From Candidatus Acidiferrum typicum (GTDB lineage Bacteria; Acidobacteriota; Terriglobia; Acidiferrales; UBA7541), in assembly GCA_025463105.1 (NCBI GenBank), contig JAOAPW010000225.1, positions 1 through 14,569 of the forward strand: a stretch of 14,569 nucleotides of DNA, in the 5' to 3' direction. This document shows positions 14,349 to 14,569 of this stretch, piece by piece; position 1 is the stretch's first letter, and each line of letters opens with the position of its first letter. Position numbers and translations under genes: made by a program. The notes below the pieces were generated by a model. The model was not told the origin of the DNA. It saw nothing but the letters and a program-made list of their open reading frames with translations, and ran no database searches.

Positions 14349-14357
14349 ATTATAGCA
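14349..14357 (-). promoter_or_regulatory. Extended -10 promoter of the lipoprotein gene
   Basis: TGCTATAAT on the minus strand is a perfect extended -10 box. Transcription would begin near 14341, giving a 28-nt leader with AGGAG before the ATG at 14313. No -35 match is evident. Upstream to the window end (14358-14541) I see no gene. Confidence 0.7.
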
Positions 14358-14541
14358 GGAGCGTGTCGCGCCCGGCGCTCGTTTCCCCGGAAGATGTGCT
14401 CAATCGTGATACAAGGCACGATCTCGGCCGCCTCTGAACTTGACACCGGTTGTGCTTCTTCCGCTGTCATGGGATGATCGTCATTCCGGCAGGCTCCAAG
14501 TCGCCGACGCGCCAAAGACAGCGCTATGGTGACGGCGCGTA

Positions 14542-14569
14542 GAGCCCGCGCCCTATTTCCGGCGGGCTC
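14542..14569. other. Hairpin at the right edge
   Basis: GAGCCCGC (14542-14549) pairs with GCGGGCTC (14562-14569) across a 12-nt loop. It may be the terminator of a gene outside the window, but the flanking bases are cut off and no T-run follows on the minus strand, so this cannot be decided here. Confidence 0.35.

Overview
The window looks like a chromosomal segment of a soil-type Acidobacteriota bacterium. This is an inference from three things: moderately high GC, a dprA-topA-xerC housekeeping block, and several gene families I associate with that phylum. Those families are a TPM-domain protein next to a degenerate nucleotidyltransferase, a small CPxC/CxxC zinc-ribbon protein, and short palindromic intergenic repeats. 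Nothing in the sequence fixes the species. No rRNA, tRNA, CRISPR array, IS element or prophage was seen.

Layout, left to right. (1) Positions 1-1521, minus strand: a probable two-gene unit with an exported TPM-domain protein and a nucleotidyltransferase-fold protein that runs off the left edge. (2) 1617-2022, minus: a carboxymuconolactone-decarboxylase/AhpD-like gene broken by an internal frameshift and lacking a normal start. (3) 2150-4992, minus: a translationally coupled pair of exported c-type cytochromes. The first is a monoheme cytochrome fused to a predicted beta-barrel. The second is a pentaheme cytochrome with a C-terminal beta-rich domain, and its ATG overlaps the stop of the first. 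(4) 5173-5406, plus: a small zinc-ribbon protein. (5) 5525-10508, minus: xerC, topA and dprA, covering chromosome dimer resolution, supercoil relaxation and single-strand DNA handling. (6) 10744-11913, plus: a Tat-exported metallo-beta-lactamase-fold hydrolase with a strong ribosome binding site and a terminator. (7) 12060-13268, minus: an RhlE-type DEAD-box RNA helicase with a strong terminator and a long structured leader. (8) 13621-14313, minus: a glycine-zipper lipoprotein behind an extended -10 promoter. The last 250 bases hold no convincing gene, only a hairpin at the right edge.

The most interesting part is the cytochrome pair. A cytochrome c covalently joined to an outer-membrane-like barrel resembles the architecture of Cyc2 iron oxidases without obvious sequence identity to them. 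Its coupling to a pentaheme cytochrome suggests a possible two-component electron conduit across the outer membrane. Other points of interest are a set of REP-like palindromes in intergenic sequence (two of them copies of one element), the structured leader and ambiguous start of the helicase, and the broken AhpD-like gene.
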